Shown: piece after piece, positions 34,012 to 42,318 of the stretch | Layout: each line of letters opens with the position of its first letter | Position numbering within the stretch: position 1 is the stretch's first letter | DNA from: Allobosea sp. Tri-44 | GTDB lineage: Bacteria; Pseudomonadota; Alphaproteobacteria; Rhizobiales; Beijerinckiaceae | Assembly: GCF_004123845.1 (NCBI RefSeq) | Contig: NZ_NBDP01000005.1 | Coordinates: 124,001-188,000 of the forward strand | Length of the DNA: 64,000 nucleotides | Reading direction: 5' to 3' | Notes under the pieces: generated by a model | Seen by the model: the letters and a program-made list of their open reading frames with translations, nothing else | What the model was told of the DNA's origin: nothing | The model's database searches: none | Made by a program: the position numbers and the translations under genes

Positions 34012-34446
34012 TCAGGCCAATTGCAGATCGATCGCCGCCTTCACCGCCACCGCATAGCCCTGCGGGCCGAGCCCGGCGATGACCGCCGTCGCCGCCAGAG
34101 AGACGTAGGATTTGTGGTAGTGCGCCTCGCGTCGGTGGATGTTGGAGATGTGCAATTCCACGATCGGGCCGGGAAACATCTTCAGCGCGTCGAGGATCGC
34201 GATCGAGGTGAAGGAAAAGGCGGCTGGATTGATGACGATTGCGCCGCCGCCGTCGATTGCCTCGTGGATCCAGTCGATCAGCTCGTATTCGCGGTTGCTC
34301 TGGCGGAAGACGATCTCGCGCCCGTCGGCAGCCTGCCGACAGAGTGCCTCGACCTCGGCGAGCGTGGTCGAGCCGTAGATTTGCGGCTCGCGCGTGCCGA
34401 GTCGGTTCAGATTGGGGCCGTTGAGGACGTAGATCGGCTTGCTCAC
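34012..34446 (-). CDS. aroQ: 3-dehydroquinate dehydratase, type II
   Basis: 144 residues, the normal length of the dodecameric type II enzyme of the shikimate pathway (third step). Signature motifs are [19 protein letters not shown] with catalytic Tyr24, [26 protein letters not shown], and [12 protein letters not shown] with catalytic His99. The start is GTG at 34446. It lies 17 bp after the TRAP large-permease gene on the same strand. A catabolic quinate/shikimate role through that importer is therefore possible as well as biosynthesis. Confidence 0.94.
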   Translation of the reverse strand: MSKPIYVLNGPNLNRLGTREPQIYGSTTLAEVEALCRQAADGREIVFRQSNREYELIDWIHEAIDGGGAIVINPAAFSFTSIAILDALKMFPGPIVELHISNIHRREAHYHKSYVSLAATAVIAGLGPQGYAVAVKAAIDLQLA

Positions 34447-34463
34447 GGGTCGGTCCTGTCCTG

Positions 34464-35759
34464 TCAGCCCTGGTAGCCCATCAGGCGCGGCAGCCAGAGC
34501 ACGAGGCTGGGGAAGAAGGTGATCAGCGCGAGCGCGACGATCATCGCGCCGAGGAACGGCATGCATTCGCGCACGATCTGGCGCAGCGGCACCTCGGCGA
34601 TGTTGGTCATGATGAAGAGCAGCAGGCCGTAGGGCGGCGTGATCAGCCCAAGCATGATGTTGACGACGACGACAACGCCGAAATGCACCATGTCGATGCC
34701 GAGCGCCTTGGCCGTCGGGATCAGCACCGGCACGACGATGAGGAGGATCGCGGTGCCCTCGAGCAGGCAGCCGAGGATCAGCAGCAGCACGTTGACGAGG
34801 ATCAGGAAGCCGAGCGGCGACAGGTTCCAGCCGGCGAGAAGCACGCGCAGGCTGTCGGGGATGTTCTCGATGGTGACGACGTAGTTGAAGACGAGCGCGC
34901 CGGCGATCAGCATGCCGATCGAGGCCGTGGTGCGGGCGCTGTAAGCCAGCGAGCCGTAGAAGGCGCGGAAGCTGACACTGCGATAGAGCAGGACCGAGAC
35001 GGCGAGCGCATAGGCGGCGGCGACGGCGGCGGCCTCGGTCGGCGTGGTGGCGCCGCCATAGATGCCGCCAAGCAGCACCACCGGCATCATCAGCGCCGGC
35101 AAGGCGCGCCAGGTGATGCCGGGCAAGCGGCGCAAGGGGATCGGCGGCTCGACCGGGAAATTGCGGCGCCTGGCGGCCGAGGCGACGATCGTCATCTGCG
35201 CCAGCGCCATCAGCAGGCCGGGAATGACGCCGCCGAGGAAGAGGAAGCCGATCGAGGCGTCGGAGACCAGCGCGTAGAGCACCATCGGGATCGAAGGCGG
35301 GATGATCGGCCCGATCACCGAGGACACGGCCGTCAAGGCGGCGGCAAAGGCCGGCGGATACTTGCCGTCCTTGGTCATCATCGCCTGCATCATCCGCCCC
35401 GTGCCGGCGGCGTCGGCGATGGCCGAGCCCGACATGCCGGCGAAGATCACGCTCTGGACGATGTTGACATGGGCGAGCCCGCCCCTGAAGCGGCCGACCA
35501 GCGCATCGCAGAAACGCAGCAGGCGCTCGGTCATCGAGCCGATGTTCATCAACTCGGCCGCCAGGATGAAGAGCGGCACGGCGAGGATGACGTAGTTGGT
35601 GTACATGCCGTTGAGCAATTGCTCGGCGGCGATCGAGAGGTCCTGCCCGGCGACGAGCAAATAGAGGATGGAGCCGGCGATCATCGCATGCCCGATCGGC
35701 AGGCCGAGCAGCGACAGCGTGACGATGGCGAGGATGGCGAGAGAGAAGGGCGTGCTCAT
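34464..35759 (-). CDS. dctM: TRAP transporter large permease (DctM)
   Basis: 431 residues, almost entirely membrane helices. Conserved DctM motifs include [49 protein letters not shown] and the C-terminal [14 protein letters not shown]. It carries solute and Na+ together with the small subunit, whose stop it overlaps by 4 bp. Its aroQ neighbour hints that the cargo could be a shikimate-pathway acid such as quinate or shikimate; this is inference from context only. Confidence 0.94.
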   Translation of the reverse strand: MSTPFSLAILAIVTLSLLGLPIGHAMIAGSILYLLVAGQDLSIAAEQLLNGMYTNYVILAVPLFILAAELMNIGSMTERLLRFCDALVGRFRGGLAHVNIVQSVIFAGMSGSAIADAAGTGRMMQAMMTKDGKYPPAFAAALTAVSSVIGPIIPPSIPMVLYALVSDASIGFLFLGGVIPGLLMALAQMTIVASAARRRNFPVEPPIPLRRLPGITWRALPALMMPVVLLGGIYGGATTPTEAAAVAAAYALAVSVLLYRSVSFRAFYGSLAYSARTTASIGMLIAGALVFNYVVTIENIPDSLRVLLAGWNLSPLGFLILVNVLLLILGCLLEGTAILLIVVPVLIPTAKALGIDMVHFGVVVVVNIMLGLITPPYGLLLFIMTNIAEVPLRQIVRECMPFLGAMIVALALITFFPSLVLWLPRLMGYQG

Positions 35760-36274
35760 ACGCCGGAACTCGCCTTGGTCGGATCGAACGCCTCCGGCGC
35801 CTCACCGCGCAGTGCCCTGAAGCCGAGCCAGAGATAGCGGATGATCGCCCCGACGGCGAAAGCGATGTAGATCGCATAGACCCAGTTGAAGGGCAGCTTG
35901 AGATAGGCGGTGCGCTCGACCTTCATGAAGGCGACGTAGTCGACCATCGCCGGCAGCGAAATCACGTAGAGGACGACGAGCGCGACCGCGGTGATCAGCG
36001 CCATGATGCGGCGCGGGCCTGGACCGACCGCGCCATAGATGATGTCGAAGCGGATCTCCTCGTTCTCGCGCAGCACGAAACCGGCGCCGAACAGCACCAG
36101 CCAGAGCCAGAGGATGACGCTGATCTCATGCGTCCAGCCGATCGGGAAGTTGAGCAGATAACGGAAAACGATCTGCACCAGGAAGACGAAGAACATCGAC
36201 CCGAGCATCAGCACGAGCAGGTTCTCGGCCCGGCGCGCCATGAAGGCGCCGAGTGCTTTCAGCGAATTCGGCAT
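35756..36274 (-). CDS. dctQ: TRAP transporter small permease (DctQ)
   Basis: 172 residues with four predicted membrane helices, the DctQ layout. The motif [20 protein letters not shown] contains the conserved W-x-x-E region. The ATG at 36274 has GGAGG upstream; longer frames crossing into dctP are ignored. It follows dctP after a 101-bp gap containing a stem-loop, and overlaps dctM. Confidence 0.92.
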   Translation of the reverse strand: MPNSLKALGAFMARRAENLLVLMLGSMFFVFLVQIVFRYLLNFPIGWTHEISVILWLWLVLFGAGFVLRENEEIRFDIIYGAVGPGPRRIMALITAVALVVLYVISLPAMVDYVAFMKVERTAYLKLPFNWVYAIYIAFAVGAIIRYLWLGFRALRGEAPEAFDPTKASSGV

Positions 36275-36293
36275 TGCTCCTCCGGTGAAATTC

Positions 36294-36321
36294 GGCCCGC
36301 CGGCCCCTCCATCGGCGGGCC
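36294..36321 (-). other. Intercistronic stem-loop between dctP and dctQ
   Basis: GGCCCGCCG (36294-36302) pairs with CGGCGGGCC (36313-36321) around a 10-nt loop. No U-tract follows, so it is not a classical terminator. Such hairpins commonly protect the upstream cistron's 3' end, giving more binding protein than permease. Confidence 0.6.
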
Positions 36322-36375
36322 GCGCCGGCCCCGAAGGGCCAGCGCTAGACCTCGATCGCTCGAACGCAATAAACG

Positions 36376-37359
36376 CTAGAGCGCGTTGATCTTGTCGAGC
36401 ATGCCGGGAACCCAGCCTTTGGCCAGCTCCGATTCCAGATACTTCTTCTGAGCAAAGTCGCGGAAGGCCTTGAGATCGGGCGCATAGACCTCGAGCCCCT
36501 GCTTCTTGAAGAAATCGACCAGCTCGGCCTCCTTGGCGAGATGCTCCTTGGTGCTCCAGTCGATCGCGGCATCGGCCGCGGCCTGGAAGGCGGCCTGCTT
36601 TTTCGCATCCATCCCGTCCCAGACCCGCTTGGTGACGCAGAGCAGATCGAAGCCGACGAGGTGCGAGGTCAGCACGATCTGCGAGGAGACCTCGTAGAAC
36701 TTCATGTTCTGCACGTTCGGCAGCGGGTTGTCCTGGCCGTCGATCGCGCCGCTCTGCAGGCCGGTATAGACCTCGGCATAGGCCATCGGCGTCGGGTTGG
36801 CGCCGAGCGACTGGCCGAGGAACTGCCAAGCATCGCCGCCGGGCATGCGCAATTTGACGCCGGCGAGATCGGCCGGGGTGCTGATCTTCTTCTTCGGCTT
36901 CAGGCCGACCTGGCGGGCGCCGAAATAGGTCGGACCCAGGATTTTGATGTTGAGCTTGTCCTCGGCCATCGTCTTGAGGTCGCGACCGACATCGCTGGCG
37001 AAGACCTTCTTGAGATGGTCGGCGTCGCGGAAGAGATAGGCCGAGGTGACGATCGACCAGGCCGGGATCTGGTTCGAGACGTCCTGCGGCGCGATGTTGC
37101 CCATTTCGAGGTTGTTGCGCTGCATGGCGACCAGTTCGGTGCCTTGCTTGAACAGGTTGCCGCCGTAATAGGGCTGCAGCGTGAAGTCGTCTTTGATGGC
37201 TTCGCCGAAGCGCTTCATCATCTCGGCACGGATATCCTGCTCGGAGAACACCGCCGAGAAGCGCAGGTTGGGCTTGCCCTGCGCAAATGAAGCTCCGCCC
37301 GTCAGCGCCAGCGCGCCACCGGCCGCCAGCAGCATGCGCCTGTCGATACCCTGTTTCAT
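36376..37359 (-). CDS. dctP: TRAP transporter substrate-binding protein (DctP)
   Basis: 327 residues with a signal peptide (DRRMLLAAGGALALTGGASFA). The mature DctP fold shows the solute-carboxylate contact region PGGDAWQFLGQSLGANPTPM, the AYAEVYTGLQSGAIDGQDNP motif, and the substrate-pairing arginine probably in VKLRMPGG. It is the first gene of the dctPQM-aroQ run and is divergent from a GntR regulator. The ligand is an organic acid of unknown identity. Confidence 0.93.
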   Translation of the reverse strand: MKQGIDRRMLLAAGGALALTGGASFAQGKPNLRFSAVFSEQDIRAEMMKRFGEAIKDDFTLQPYYGGNLFKQGTELVAMQRNNLEMGNIAPQDVSNQIPAWSIVTSAYLFRDADHLKKVFASDVGRDLKTMAEDKLNIKILGPTYFGARQVGLKPKKKISTPADLAGVKLRMPGGDAWQFLGQSLGANPTPMAYAEVYTGLQSGAIDGQDNPLPNVQNMKFYEVSSQIVLTSHLVGFDLLCVTKRVWDGMDAKKQAAFQAAADAAIDWSTKEHLAKEAELVDFFKKQGLEVYAPDLKAFRDFAQKKYLESELAKGWVPGMLDKINAL

Positions 37360-37535
37360 GCCGTTCCTCCCCTGCGGGTTGTCCCCGCTTCGAGGCAGAC
37401 CATGCCCAAGCCTTTATCAGCAATCAACTGGTATTTTTGATTTCATCTGATGATCCTGATTTCACCATAACAATTGTACCCGCTCCGCTGCGCCGCTAAA
37501 CTGCGCCCTCTGCCGCAGTCCCAAACGGAACACGC
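37360..37535. promoter_or_regulatory. Divergent promoter region of dctP and the GntR regulator
   Basis: This 176-bp spacer becomes AT-rich at about 37415-37480 and carries a perfect ACAATTGT palindrome (37470-37477) and AATCA/TGATT half sites. A GGGGAGGAACGGC ribosome site serves dctP. A regulator-binding site here is expected from the divergent layout, but I cannot define the operator with confidence. Confidence 0.4.
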
Positions 37536-38210
37536 ATGCTGAATTACGCGCCGCCGACCGCCTCGATCGGAGAGCTTGCCTATCGCCGTATCCGGGCAGA
37601 CATCGTCTTCGGGCGGCTGGTGCCGGCGCAGCGGCTCAAGCTCGATGACCTGCGCGAGACCTATGGCACCAGCATCAGCACGCTGCGCGAGATCCTGAAC
37701 CGACTCTCGTCGGAAGGGCTGGTCGAGGCGGAAGGCCAGAAGGGCTTCATGGTCGCGCCGGTCTCCGCCAGCAATCTGAGCGAGATCGCGGCGCTGCGTC
37801 TCCTGCTGGAGGGGCATGCCCTCGCCCAGTCCTTCGCCGCCGGCGACATGGAATGGGAAGGCCGCGTCGTCGCTGCCCATCACAAGCTCGCTTTGATGGA
37901 AAGGCGCATGCTCGACAATGACCGCGCCGATCCGGAGCTCTGGAAGCGCTATGACTGGGAATTCCATCACGCGCTGATCTCGGCCTGCGGCTCGCAGGTG
38001 CTGATGGAGACGCATGCCTCGGTCTATGACCGCTATCTGCGCTATCAGATGGTCGCCGTGATCTTCCGCGGCGAGGTGGCGGCGCAGGAGCACCAGGTCC
38101 TGCTCGACTGCGCGATGCGGCGCGACATTGCGCGCGCCACTGATGTTCTCGCAACGCATATCAATGCCTGCGTCGAGCACACCCTTGCTGGAGGCAGCCT
38201 GCAAGGCTGA
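37536..38210 (+). CDS. GntR family transcriptional regulator (FadR/FCD subfamily)
   Basis: 224 residues. N-terminal winged helix (about 12-72; LDDLRETYGTSISTLREILN RLSSEGLV, split here), then an all-helical FCD effector domain (LRLLLEGHALAQSF; DWEFHHALISACGSQVLMET; HINACVEHTL) whose histidines usually bind a metal that coordinates a carboxylate ligand. It is divergent from dctPQM-aroQ and is the likely regulator of that importer, with the imported acid as effector. Confidence 0.92.
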   Translation: MLNYAPPTASIGELAYRRIRADIVFGRLVPAQRLKLDDLRETYGTSISTLREILNRLSSEGLVEAEGQKGFMVAPVSASNLSEIAALRLLLEGHALAQSFAAGDMEWEGRVVAAHHKLALMERRMLDNDRADPELWKRYDWEFHHALISACGSQVLMETHASVYDRYLRYQMVAVIFRGEVAAQEHQVLLDCAMRRDIARATDVLATHINACVEHTLAGGSLQG

Positions 38211-38238
38211 ACTGCTGCCGCGCGTCAGCTCAAAAAAC

Positions 38239-38272
38239 AAAGCCCGCTCCGCAGCTTTGCGGAACGGGCTTT
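38239..38272 (-). terminator. Rho-independent terminator of glpX
   Basis: AAAGCCCG and CGGGCTTT close a long stem with an inner TCCGC/GCGGA around AGCTTT. On the minus strand it is followed by TTTGTTTTTTG, 22 bp after the glpX stop. It may also slow readthrough from the convergent GntR gene. Confidence 0.85.
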
Positions 38273-38294
38273 GCAATCGCAGCAGGTCCAGCGC

Positions 38295-39293
38295 TCAGTC
38301 GAGCTGGAACTTCGAGAACTCGCGATGCTCGCCATAGATGCGGCGGACCGTGCCGGTGATCGAGCGGTAGACGATCGTCTCGGTCTCGATCACGTCGGGT
38401 CCAAAACGCACGCCCGAAAGCATGCCACCATCGGTGACGCCGGTGGCGCAGACGATGACGTCGCCCGAGGCCATCTCGGCCATGTCGTATTTATGGTTCG
38501 GGTCCTTGACGCCCATGGTCGCGGCGCGAGCCCGCTTCTCCTCGGTGTCGAGGATCAGGCGGCCCTGCATCTGGCCGCCGACGCAACGCAGCGCCGCGGC
38601 AGCGAGCACGCCCTCTGGAGCACCGCCGATGCCGAGATAAAGGTCGATGCCGGTCTTCTCCGGCTCGGTGCAGAAGATCACGCCGGCGACGTCGCCATCG
38701 GTGATCAGGCGGATCGAGGCGCCGGTCTTGCGGACTTCCGCAATGAGCTTCTCGTGGCGCGGCCGGTCCATGATCAACGTGTTGATCTCGTGCGGCTTCA
38801 CGCCCTTGGCCCGGGCCAGCGCATTGATGTTGTCGGCGGCCGAAGCGTCGAGGTCGACGACGCCGGTCGGATAGCCCGGGCCGATCGCGATCTTGTTCAT
38901 GTAGACGTCGGGCGCGTAGAGCAGCTGGCCGGCGCCGGCCATCGCCATCACGGCGATCGAGCCCGGCATGTCCTTGGCGCAAAGCGTCGTGCCCTCGAGC
39001 GGATCGACGGCGATGTGGACCTTGGGGCCCTGCTTGTTGCCGACCTTCTCGCCGATATAGAGCATCGGCGCCTCGTCGCGCTCGCCCTCGCCGATGACGA
39101 TCTCGCCGTCGATCGGCAGGCGGTTGAGCTCGCGCCGCATCGCGTCAACCGCAGCCTGGTCGGCCGCCTTCTCGTCGCCATGGCCGCGCAGGCGGGCGGC
39201 GGCGACGGCGGCGCGCTCGGTGACGCGCACGAGTTCCATCGAGAGGTAGCGCTCGATGATCTGGTCGGGCGAGATGCGGAGATCGACGGACAT
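38295..39293 (-). CDS. glpX: Fructose-1,6-bisphosphatase class II
   Basis: 332 residues of the Li+-sensitive phosphatase superfamily, catalysing the gluconeogenic dephosphorylation of fructose-1,6-bisphosphate. Metal and phosphate motifs are visible as DGEIVIGEGERDEAPMLY, the DPLEGTTLCA loop with its catalytic Asp, and ITDGDVAGVI followed by GIGGAPEGVLAAAAL. It is 96 bp downstream of hom on the same strand, an arrangement common in Hyphomicrobiales. Confidence 0.95.
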   Translation of the reverse strand: MSVDLRISPDQIIERYLSMELVRVTERAAVAAARLRGHGDEKAADQAAVDAMRRELNRLPIDGEIVIGEGERDEAPMLYIGEKVGNKQGPKVHIAVDPLEGTTLCAKDMPGSIAVMAMAGAGQLLYAPDVYMNKIAIGPGYPTGVVDLDASAADNINALARAKGVKPHEINTLIMDRPRHEKLIAEVRKTGASIRLITDGDVAGVIFCTEPEKTGIDLYLGIGGAPEGVLAAAALRCVGGQMQGRLILDTEEKRARAATMGVKDPNHKYDMAEMASGDVIVCATGVTDGGMLSGVRFGPDVIETETIVYRSITGTVRRIYGEHREFSKFQLD

Positions 39294-39389
39294 GGGGACT
39301 CCCTAAGCGCAATTAGCGGTGGGCCGAGGCAAATAACAAGCGGATTGGCGAGGATATGGCGAAGCCGTGGATGACCACGCCAACCGTGC

Positions 39390-40736
39390 TCACTCCCGCT
39401 CGATACGGATGACTTGCGGCGCTTCTGCGATGTGACCGTCAGCGCTGACCTTCTCCAGCGCGGCGCGGATTGCCCGCTCGCTGGTGGCGTAGGTGATCAG
39501 TACGACCGGAACCGGCGCACCGGAGCGACCGCCCGGATCGCGCTGGGCGGCGCTCTCGGAACGGCGCTGGACGATGCTTTCGAGCGAGATGTCGGCTTCG
39601 GCCATGCGGGTCGCGATCGCAGCGGCGGCGCCGGGACGGTCGGCGACGGCGAGGCGAATGTAGTAGCCGCCCTCATGGCGCTGCATCGGCGCGCGGGTCG
39701 GCTGCTCCAACCTGGAGACCGGCATGCCGAAGGGCTGCCCGGCGGTGCCGCGGGCGACGTCGGCGATGTCGGCGATCACAGCCGAGGCCGTCGGGCCGCC
39801 ACCGGCGCCAGGGCCAACCAAAGTGATCTCGCGCACCGCGTCGGCATCGATGGTCACGGCGTTGGTGACGCCCATCACCTGCGCGATCGCCGAGGATTTC
39901 GGTACCATGGTCGGGTGCACGCGCTGCTCGATGCCGGTCTTGGTCCGTTCGGCGACGCCGAGCAGCTTGATCCGGTAGCCGAGCTCGTCGGCCATCTTGA
40001 GATCGAGCGGTGTGATCGAGGAAATGCCTTCGACGTGAATCGCTTCGGCGTCGATCCTCGTGCCGAAGGCGAGGCTGGTCAGGATGGCGAGCTTATGGGC
40101 GGTGTCGAAGCCCTCGACATCGAAGGTCGGGTCGGCCTCGGCATAGCCGAGCCGCTGGGCGTCCTTCAGGCAGGCCTCGAACGTCAGCCCTTCGAGCTCC
40201 ATGCGCGAGAGGATGTAATTGCAGGTGCCGTTGAGGATGCCGTAGAGCCGGCTGACATTATTGCCCGAGAGCGCCTCGCGCAGCGTCTTCACCACCGGGA
40301 TGCCGCCGGCCGAGGAGGCCTCGAACGCAAGCGCCGCGCCAGTGCTTTCGGCGAGCTCGGCGAGCGCGATGCCATGGGCGGCGAGCAACGCCTTGTTGGC
40401 GGTGACGACGTGCTTGCCGGCAGAGAGCGCAGCCTCGACCGCCTGCTTGGCCGGGCCGTCCGAGCCGCCGATCAATTCGACCAGGCAGTCGATCTCGCCG
40501 GAGCTGGCGAGCGCGACCGGATCGTCGAACCAGGTAAAGTTGGAGAGATCGATGCCGCGGTCGCGACTGCGATCGCGGGCCGAGACTGCCGTCACCCGGA
40601 TCGGCCGGCCGCAACGCGCGGCAAGCGCGTTCTCCTGGCGCTTCAGAATACCCGCGACAGCTGCGCCGACTGTTCCCAGGCCGGCGATGCCGACACGCAG
40701 GGGCCTGATCTCGGAGGGAGCAGCGTGCATGGTCAT
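39390..40736 (-). CDS. hom: Homoserine dehydrogenase
   Basis: 448 residues converting aspartate semialdehyde to homoserine, feeding Thr, Met and Ile. Domains: the NAD(P) fold (VGIAGLGTVGAAVAGIL, about 14-30), the catalytic domain (NGTCNYILSRME; GYAEADPTFDVEG), and a C-terminal ACT domain (YYIRLAVADRPGAAAAIATR) that normally gives threonine feedback control. I chose the ATG at 40736 (MTMHAAPSE); the next ATG at 40730 is equally possible, and longer frames are not conserved-looking. No attenuator or riboswitch was recognised in the 40737-40979 spacer. Confidence 0.95.
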   Translation of the reverse strand: MTMHAAPSEIRPLRVGIAGLGTVGAAVAGILKRQENALAARCGRPIRVTAVSARDRSRDRGIDLSNFTWFDDPVALASSGEIDCLVELIGGSDGPAKQAVEAALSAGKHVVTANKALLAAHGIALAELAESTGAALAFEASSAGGIPVVKTLREALSGNNVSRLYGILNGTCNYILSRMELEGLTFEACLKDAQRLGYAEADPTFDVEGFDTAHKLAILTSLAFGTRIDAEAIHVEGISSITPLDLKMADELGYRIKLLGVAERTKTGIEQRVHPTMVPKSSAIAQVMGVTNAVTIDADAVREITLVGPGAGGGPTASAVIADIADVARGTAGQPFGMPVSRLEQPTRAPMQRHEGGYYIRLAVADRPGAAAAIATRMAEADISLESIVQRRSESAAQRDPGGRSGAPVPVVLITYATSERAIRAALEKVSADGHIAEAPQVIRIERE

Positions 40737-40979
40737 GGTCGGCGGGGTCGCATGAGGCGGGTTCGGAGTCAACGGCAAGCGGCACCGCCGAACCCTTGCC
40801 GCCAAGGCGTTCCGCCGGGTCCGAGACCGGCAACCCGAGTGACCGGACGTGCTCCGGCAGGCGCAGCGGAACCATGCGGGGGCGAGCGACGGCGGCGCGG
40901 TGGACGACGGGTCGGCGCGGGCATGGAACTTGCCTAAGACCACGTCGCCGAGATCGATCGAACATGGCGAGGACTGACG

Positions 40980-41699
40980 ATGCAGACGCCGTCATTCATC
41001 CGTGGAGCCGAGAGCGCCAGAACGATCGCACGGCAAATCGAGAGCGAGGGCTTCGCAGTGATCGACGATTACGTCGCCCCGGATCAATTGCAGACGGCCC
41101 AGAATTTCGTCAGGCAGGCCGTCGCCCGCAACGGCGGCAACTATCTGGCCATCAACGGATCAGAAAAGCTCGGCGGCACCTTCCTGCATGATTTGGCGAC
41201 CGATCCCGGCTTCATTGCCCTTTGTCACGGCATTTACGAAAGCAGCACGGGCAAGCCGGCTCCGGATACTCCGTTCTATCAGGTACTGCGCTGCCTGGCG
41301 GGAAGCCTCGCAAAAGCCAATTCACTCAACTTCCACTATGATTCCTACCTGCTGACGGCGCTCATTCCGGTCATCATCCCAGATCACGGCAAGACCGGCG
41401 ACCTGCTGCTGATTCCGAACTCGCGAGGAATCCGGTCGCATTATCTCACAAATTTCGCCGACAAAATCCTGCTCGACAACTGGCTCTCGCAGAGACTTCT
41501 CAGGATGCTCTATGCAAGACGCCACGCGATGATCCGGCATCTCAAGCTGAAACCCGGAAATCTCTATCTCTTCTACGGCTACCGCTCGATCCACACCAAT
41601 GAGGAATGCAGCCCCGACGCCATCCGCTCGACGGCGCTGCTTCACTATTTCGACCCGCATGCCGAAAGCAGCCTCAAGCGCATGCTGAGGAGGAACTGA
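40980..41699 (+). CDS. Putative Fe(II)/2-oxoglutarate dioxygenase-like protein (phytanoyl-CoA dioxygenase type)
   Basis: 239 residues of uncertain family. The N-terminus (ESEGFAVIDDYVAPDQLQTA) looks like the start of PhyH-type dioxygenases. A candidate iron facial triad is His119-x-Asp121 (NFHYDSYLLT) with His205 (YRSIHTNEE), and Arg216 could bind 2-oxoglutarate. GDLLLIPNSRG and KPGNLYLFYG look like the jelly-roll strands flanking the distal His. No signal or membrane segment. It is transcribed opposite to both neighbours, a single-gene unit between hom and the aminotransferase. Catalysis is inferred from motif spacing alone; the substrate is unknown. Confidence 0.6.
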   Translation: MQTPSFIRGAESARTIARQIESEGFAVIDDYVAPDQLQTAQNFVRQAVARNGGNYLAINGSEKLGGTFLHDLATDPGFIALCHGIYESSTGKPAPDTPFYQVLRCLAGSLAKANSLNFHYDSYLLTALIPVIIPDHGKTGDLLLIPNSRGIRSHYLTNFADKILLDNWLSQRLLRMLYARRHAMIRHLKLKPGNLYLFYGYRSIHTNEECSPDAIRSTALLHYFDPHAESSLKRMLRRN

Positions 41700-41737
41700 G
41701 CGACGCCGGCGGCAAAAGTGGCGACTTCCCGCCCCCC

Positions 41738-42169
41738 TCACTCGAAACGGCAGACGACCTCGGCGGCGAGCTTGTGGACCTTGCCGTTCTCGAAGCCCAG
41801 GTAGAGGCGCAGCAGCTGGTTGCCGAAGGCGGTGATCTTGATGGTGCGCAGCGCCTCGAGGCTGTCGCCATCCGCCACGGTGGAATTCTCGTCGACCGGC
41901 CTCCAGAACCAGGGCTTCGGCGCCCGGATCACGGTCTGCGTCAGGAGCTGCTCGGCTTCGGCGCGGCCCATGCCGTTCGGGAAGTACTTCGTCACGATCT
42001 CGGTGGCGTCGCGGCCGCATTCGCGCGCCCGAGTCGCGGTCAGCACCTCGGCGATCAGGGGCGAATCGGTGTCCGCGCTGCGGCCACGCGAGAAATCATA
42101 GGTCGCGAACAGGCAGACCAGCGCGAACAGGCCGAAAACGATCCCGATCAACCGGCCTTTCGAGACCAT
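41738..42169 (-). CDS. Hypothetical membrane-anchored protein
   Basis: 143 residues: one N-terminal membrane helix (LIGIVFGLFALVCLFATYDF, about 8-27) and then a soluble, probably periplasmic, domain with two cysteines (RECGRDA and VVCRFE at the C-terminus) that could form a disulfide. I do not recognise the family. Convergent with the dioxygenase-like gene and separated by about 150 bp from the aminotransferase on the same strand. Confidence 0.65.
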   Translation of the reverse strand: MVSKGRLIGIVFGLFALVCLFATYDFSRGRSADTDSPLIAEVLTATRARECGRDATEIVTKYFPNGMGRAEAEQLLTQTVIRAPKPWFWRPVDENSTVADGDSLEALRTIKITAFGNQLLRLYLGFENGKVHKLAAEVVCRFE

Positions 42170-42318
42170 GATGCGCGCTCAGTCCCTGCTATCCGCCCCG
42201 CCGCCTGCGTTCCCATGTTTTGGCGGTTCGGTCCAGTGCCGGCGCGCAACACCGCGCCCGCCTTTCCGGGCGCTGCGCAGCAGCGAGCCCGAAATGACTG
42301 TGCGATCAATGGCTGCCC

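Noticed and set aside
34012..35877. An apparent 621-codon gene ending in AroQ
   Set aside because: The AroQ domain begins at a GTG at 34446, and the upstream part is the wrong frame of dctM. It is not a fusion.
40737..40979. Possible SAM-II riboswitch or threonine/methionine attenuator before hom
   Set aside because: I found no conserved pseudoknot pattern, short regulatory ORF or terminator hairpin in the spacer.
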